From the IMG/VR virus record IMGVR_UViG_3300035698_031051, positions 1-46,578 of that record: a stretch of 46,578 nucleotides of DNA, one strand, 5' to 3'. Made by a program: the position numbers and the translations under genes. Positions 45,185-46,578 of this stretch are shown here, one piece after another (position 1 is the first letter of the stretch; every line of letters begins with the position of its first letter). Below the pieces are notes generated by a model that saw only the letters and a program-made list of their open reading frames with translations, was not told the origin of the DNA and ran no database searches. The DNA comes from a virus.

Positions 45185-45898
45185 CTAGAGCGTTAAACAG
45201 AGGTCCTCTATATAGTCTACTTCTTCTCTGGGGTAGCCTAACGGGTTGCAGATAACACGGGTATCACCTAGCATATAATCACTAGGACTGTGCATATGCC
45301 CATGAATCCAGAAAGCAGGTTTCTTCCTCTCAATCATTTTCTCCAGGTCCACCATAAAGAAGTGATTAAAAGCAGACCCCCTATAAGGTTCTGAAATACT
45401 GTTAAAGCTGGGGGCGTGGTGAGTCACCACAATAGTCTTATCTTGGATAGAACTTTCTAGGAAGGCTATTGTTTTTGCGTGCTGCTCATACACCCACGGA
45501 GTAAACCCTTTAATCATGCGAAAGTCATTTAGCAATTTGAGGATTAGATCATTCTGTGGAAACCAAAGGGTGGCTCCGATGATCTGAACACCTTCCCATT
45601 CTACTTTTTCATTTTCTAAGCAGTGCACCTTGGGGAACTTTTGTTTTAAGAAGTCCCGGGCATTTTCAATCTGGTCCACTGAGCAATGGTAGTATTCGTG
45701 ATTACCAAGCACATAGAAAATCTTTTGATAACGACTGGACAAGATGCTTAGTGTCTTAAGCAGCAAGTCCCAACTGCTCCAAGGAATCAAGTCACCCGCA
45801 ATAATCAAGGCGTCTGCTTCAGGCAGTGTCTTAAGCCAAGACTTCCCCTCATCAGCATGAAACTCAATGTGGGTATCTGAACATACAGCAATCTTCAT
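45185..45898 (-). CDS. Calcineurin-like metallophosphoesterase
   Basis: 237 aa with the complete two-metal motif set: CSDTHIEFH (DxH), IIAGDLIPW (GD), VLGNHEYYH (GNHE), VVTHHAPSF (H) and WIHGHMHSP (GHxH). Such enzymes cut phosphoesters in nucleotides, nucleic acids or proteins; the phage role is open, and removal of cyclic phosphates or second messengers is possible. Follows thymidine kinase by 30 bp in the same unit. Confidence 0.88.
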   Translation of the reverse strand: MKIAVCSDTHIEFHADEGKSWLKTLPEADALIIAGDLIPWSSWDLLLKTLSILSSRYQKIFYVLGNHEYYHCSVDQIENARDFLKQKFPKVHCLENEKVEWEGVQIIGATLWFPQNDLILKLLNDFRMIKGFTPWVYEQHAKTIAFLESSIQDKTIVVTHHAPSFNSISEPYRGSAFNHFFMVDLEKMIERKKPAFWIHGHMHSPSDYMLGDTRVICNPLGYPREEVDYIEDLCLTL

Positions 45899-45928
45899 GA
45901 AAAAATCCTTTCAAAGAGGACGGGCCCC

Positions 45929-46495
45929 TCAATTTTCTGGTTGAATATAGTGAGCGTGGCAACGAGCTTCATACTGGACTGAAGCCCCCAACTCCACTAC
46001 TGCTTCTGTATCTGTAAGCCTCTGGCTCCTGGTAGCAGGGTTGCCACAAACTGAGCAAACACTATTGAGCTTGTCTACGCTATCTCCTAATGCAAGCAGC
46101 GTACACATAGACCCAAAAGGCTGAGCCTTAAAGTCTAGGTCTAATCCTGAAACAATAACACGAACCCCACGTTTTACTAGAACCCTACAAACATCCACGA
46201 TCTCTGGCCCAAAGAATTGGACTTCATCAATGCCGATCACTTCAGCAGTTGGCCCCACCTTATCTAAAATATCCTGAGCGTTCTGTACAGGTATAGCAGG
46301 CACTTCATTTTTTGAATGCGAGACTACCATCTCCCCTGCGAAACGGATGTCCATAGCTGGTTTGAACACTAATAGCTTACGCTTAGCGATCTTGGCACGC
46401 CGCATACGCCTAATCATCTCCTCAGTTTTACCTGAGAACATTGGGCCTGCGATCACTTCAAGCCATCCTGTTTTTAGGATTCCAGTATCCACCAT
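45929..46495 (-). CDS. tdk: Thymidine kinase
   Basis: Phosphorylates thymidine to dTMP. 188 aa, the normal size for type II TK. P-loop EVIAGPMFSGKTEEMIRR, Walker B IGIDEVQFFG, the lasso loop with zinc cysteines CSVCGNPATRSQRL and a C-terminal CHAHY that supplies further zinc ligands. ATG behind AAGAGAGGTGCTTTT. First gene of its unit with a promoter core at 46560-46578. Confidence 0.95.
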   Translation of the reverse strand: MVDTGILKTGWLEVIAGPMFSGKTEEMIRRMRRAKIAKRKLLVFKPAMDIRFAGEMVVSHSKNEVPAIPVQNAQDILDKVGPTAEVIGIDEVQFFGPEIVDVCRVLVKRGVRVIVSGLDLDFKAQPFGSMCTLLALGDSVDKLNSVCSVCGNPATRSQRLTDTEAVVELGASVQYEARCHAHYIQPEN

Positions 46496-46559
46496 AAAAG
46501 CACCTCTCTTTTTTTGGGCATACCTCTAGCGTTCAATAGCCACGGATTTCTGCCCGTTG

Positions 46560-46578
46560 GACAACTCTACTCTAAATA
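46560..46578 (-). promoter_or_regulatory. Phage-type promoter core for thymidine kinase (cut by window edge)
   Basis: Minus-strand TATTTAGAGTAGAGTTGTCC; the upstream element lies beyond the window. Confidence 0.55.

Noticed and set aside
1-46578. tRNA, tmRNA or rRNA genes
   Set aside because: I looked for the GGTTCRA-type T-arm with a matching acceptor stem on both strands and found no convincing candidate; a covariance search was not possible.

Overview
The window reads as part of a large double-stranded DNA phage genome, probably a huge/jumbo phage of a Gram-negative host. Evidence for a phage: tightly packed genes that switch strand often, many very small ORFs, a peptidoglycan amidase (endolysin), and a self-supplied nucleotide, DNA and RNA toolkit (thymidine kinase, thymidylate kinase, deoxynucleoside kinase, NAD-dependent DNA ligase, sliding-clamp-like protein, two RNA ligases). 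It also has its own promoter system: about 26 copies of a non-sigma70-looking motif, GGATCA then 14 nt then AGAGTAGTGT, sit in front of nearly every transcription unit. No capsid, tail, terminase, tRNA or ribosomal gene was seen. Two lipoproteins carry calcium-binding or MopE-like modules typical of Myxococcota/Bradymonadota-like bacteria, which hints at the host. That host guess is inference.

Region 1 (1-7627, minus strand) is a type I-E CRISPR-Cas effector operon: cas3, cas8e, cas7e, cas5e, cas6e, then the start of a CRISPR array running off the left edge. The cas11 (Cse2) gene is absent as a separate gene because its domain is fused to the C terminus of Cas8e. A solitary CRISPR-repeat-like hairpin lies exactly between the cas8e stop and the cas7e Shine-Dalgarno sequence. 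No cas1 or cas2 is visible. The operon is driven by the phage promoter motif, with one or two tiny leader ORFs before cas3.

Region 2 (7645-16081) holds a DNA ligase operon followed by small membrane and cysteine-rich proteins, an SPFH/band-7 membrane protein, a T4 Rnl1-like RNA ligase and small unknown genes. Region 3 (16123-24883) has a large secreted lipoprotein, a WGR-PARP ADP-ribosyltransferase with three small followers, an HD-domain protein and an ankyrin protein. Region 4 (24880-31457) has an operon of thymidylate kinase, unknown, endolysin and unknown; an RtcB RNA ligase; a decayed ClpP-like gene; a sliding-clamp-like protein; and small membrane and zinc-binding proteins.

Region 5 (31478-38171) has an operon of a WGR protein, a membrane-anchored receiver protein, a triple-PAS histidine kinase and a lone receiver, plus a DNA methyltransferase. 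Region 6 (38168-46578) has a macrodomain-ankyrin protein, an ADP-ribosylglycohydrolase with a ferritin/Dps-like protein, a second lipoprotein, a deoxynucleoside kinase, a metallophosphoesterase and thymidine kinase.

Three points deserve most attention: the phage-controlled cascade with a Cas8e-Cas11 fusion and an internal repeat that could let Cas6e cut its own mRNA; a complete ADP-ribosylation cycle (PARP writer, macrodomain and ADP-ribosylglycohydrolase erasers, second WGR protein); and a phage-encoded two-component relay. Several small genes are broken by single-base frameshifts, two of them at homopolymers, which may be assembly errors, decay or slippage control. All family assignments were made by eye from motifs; no database search was run.
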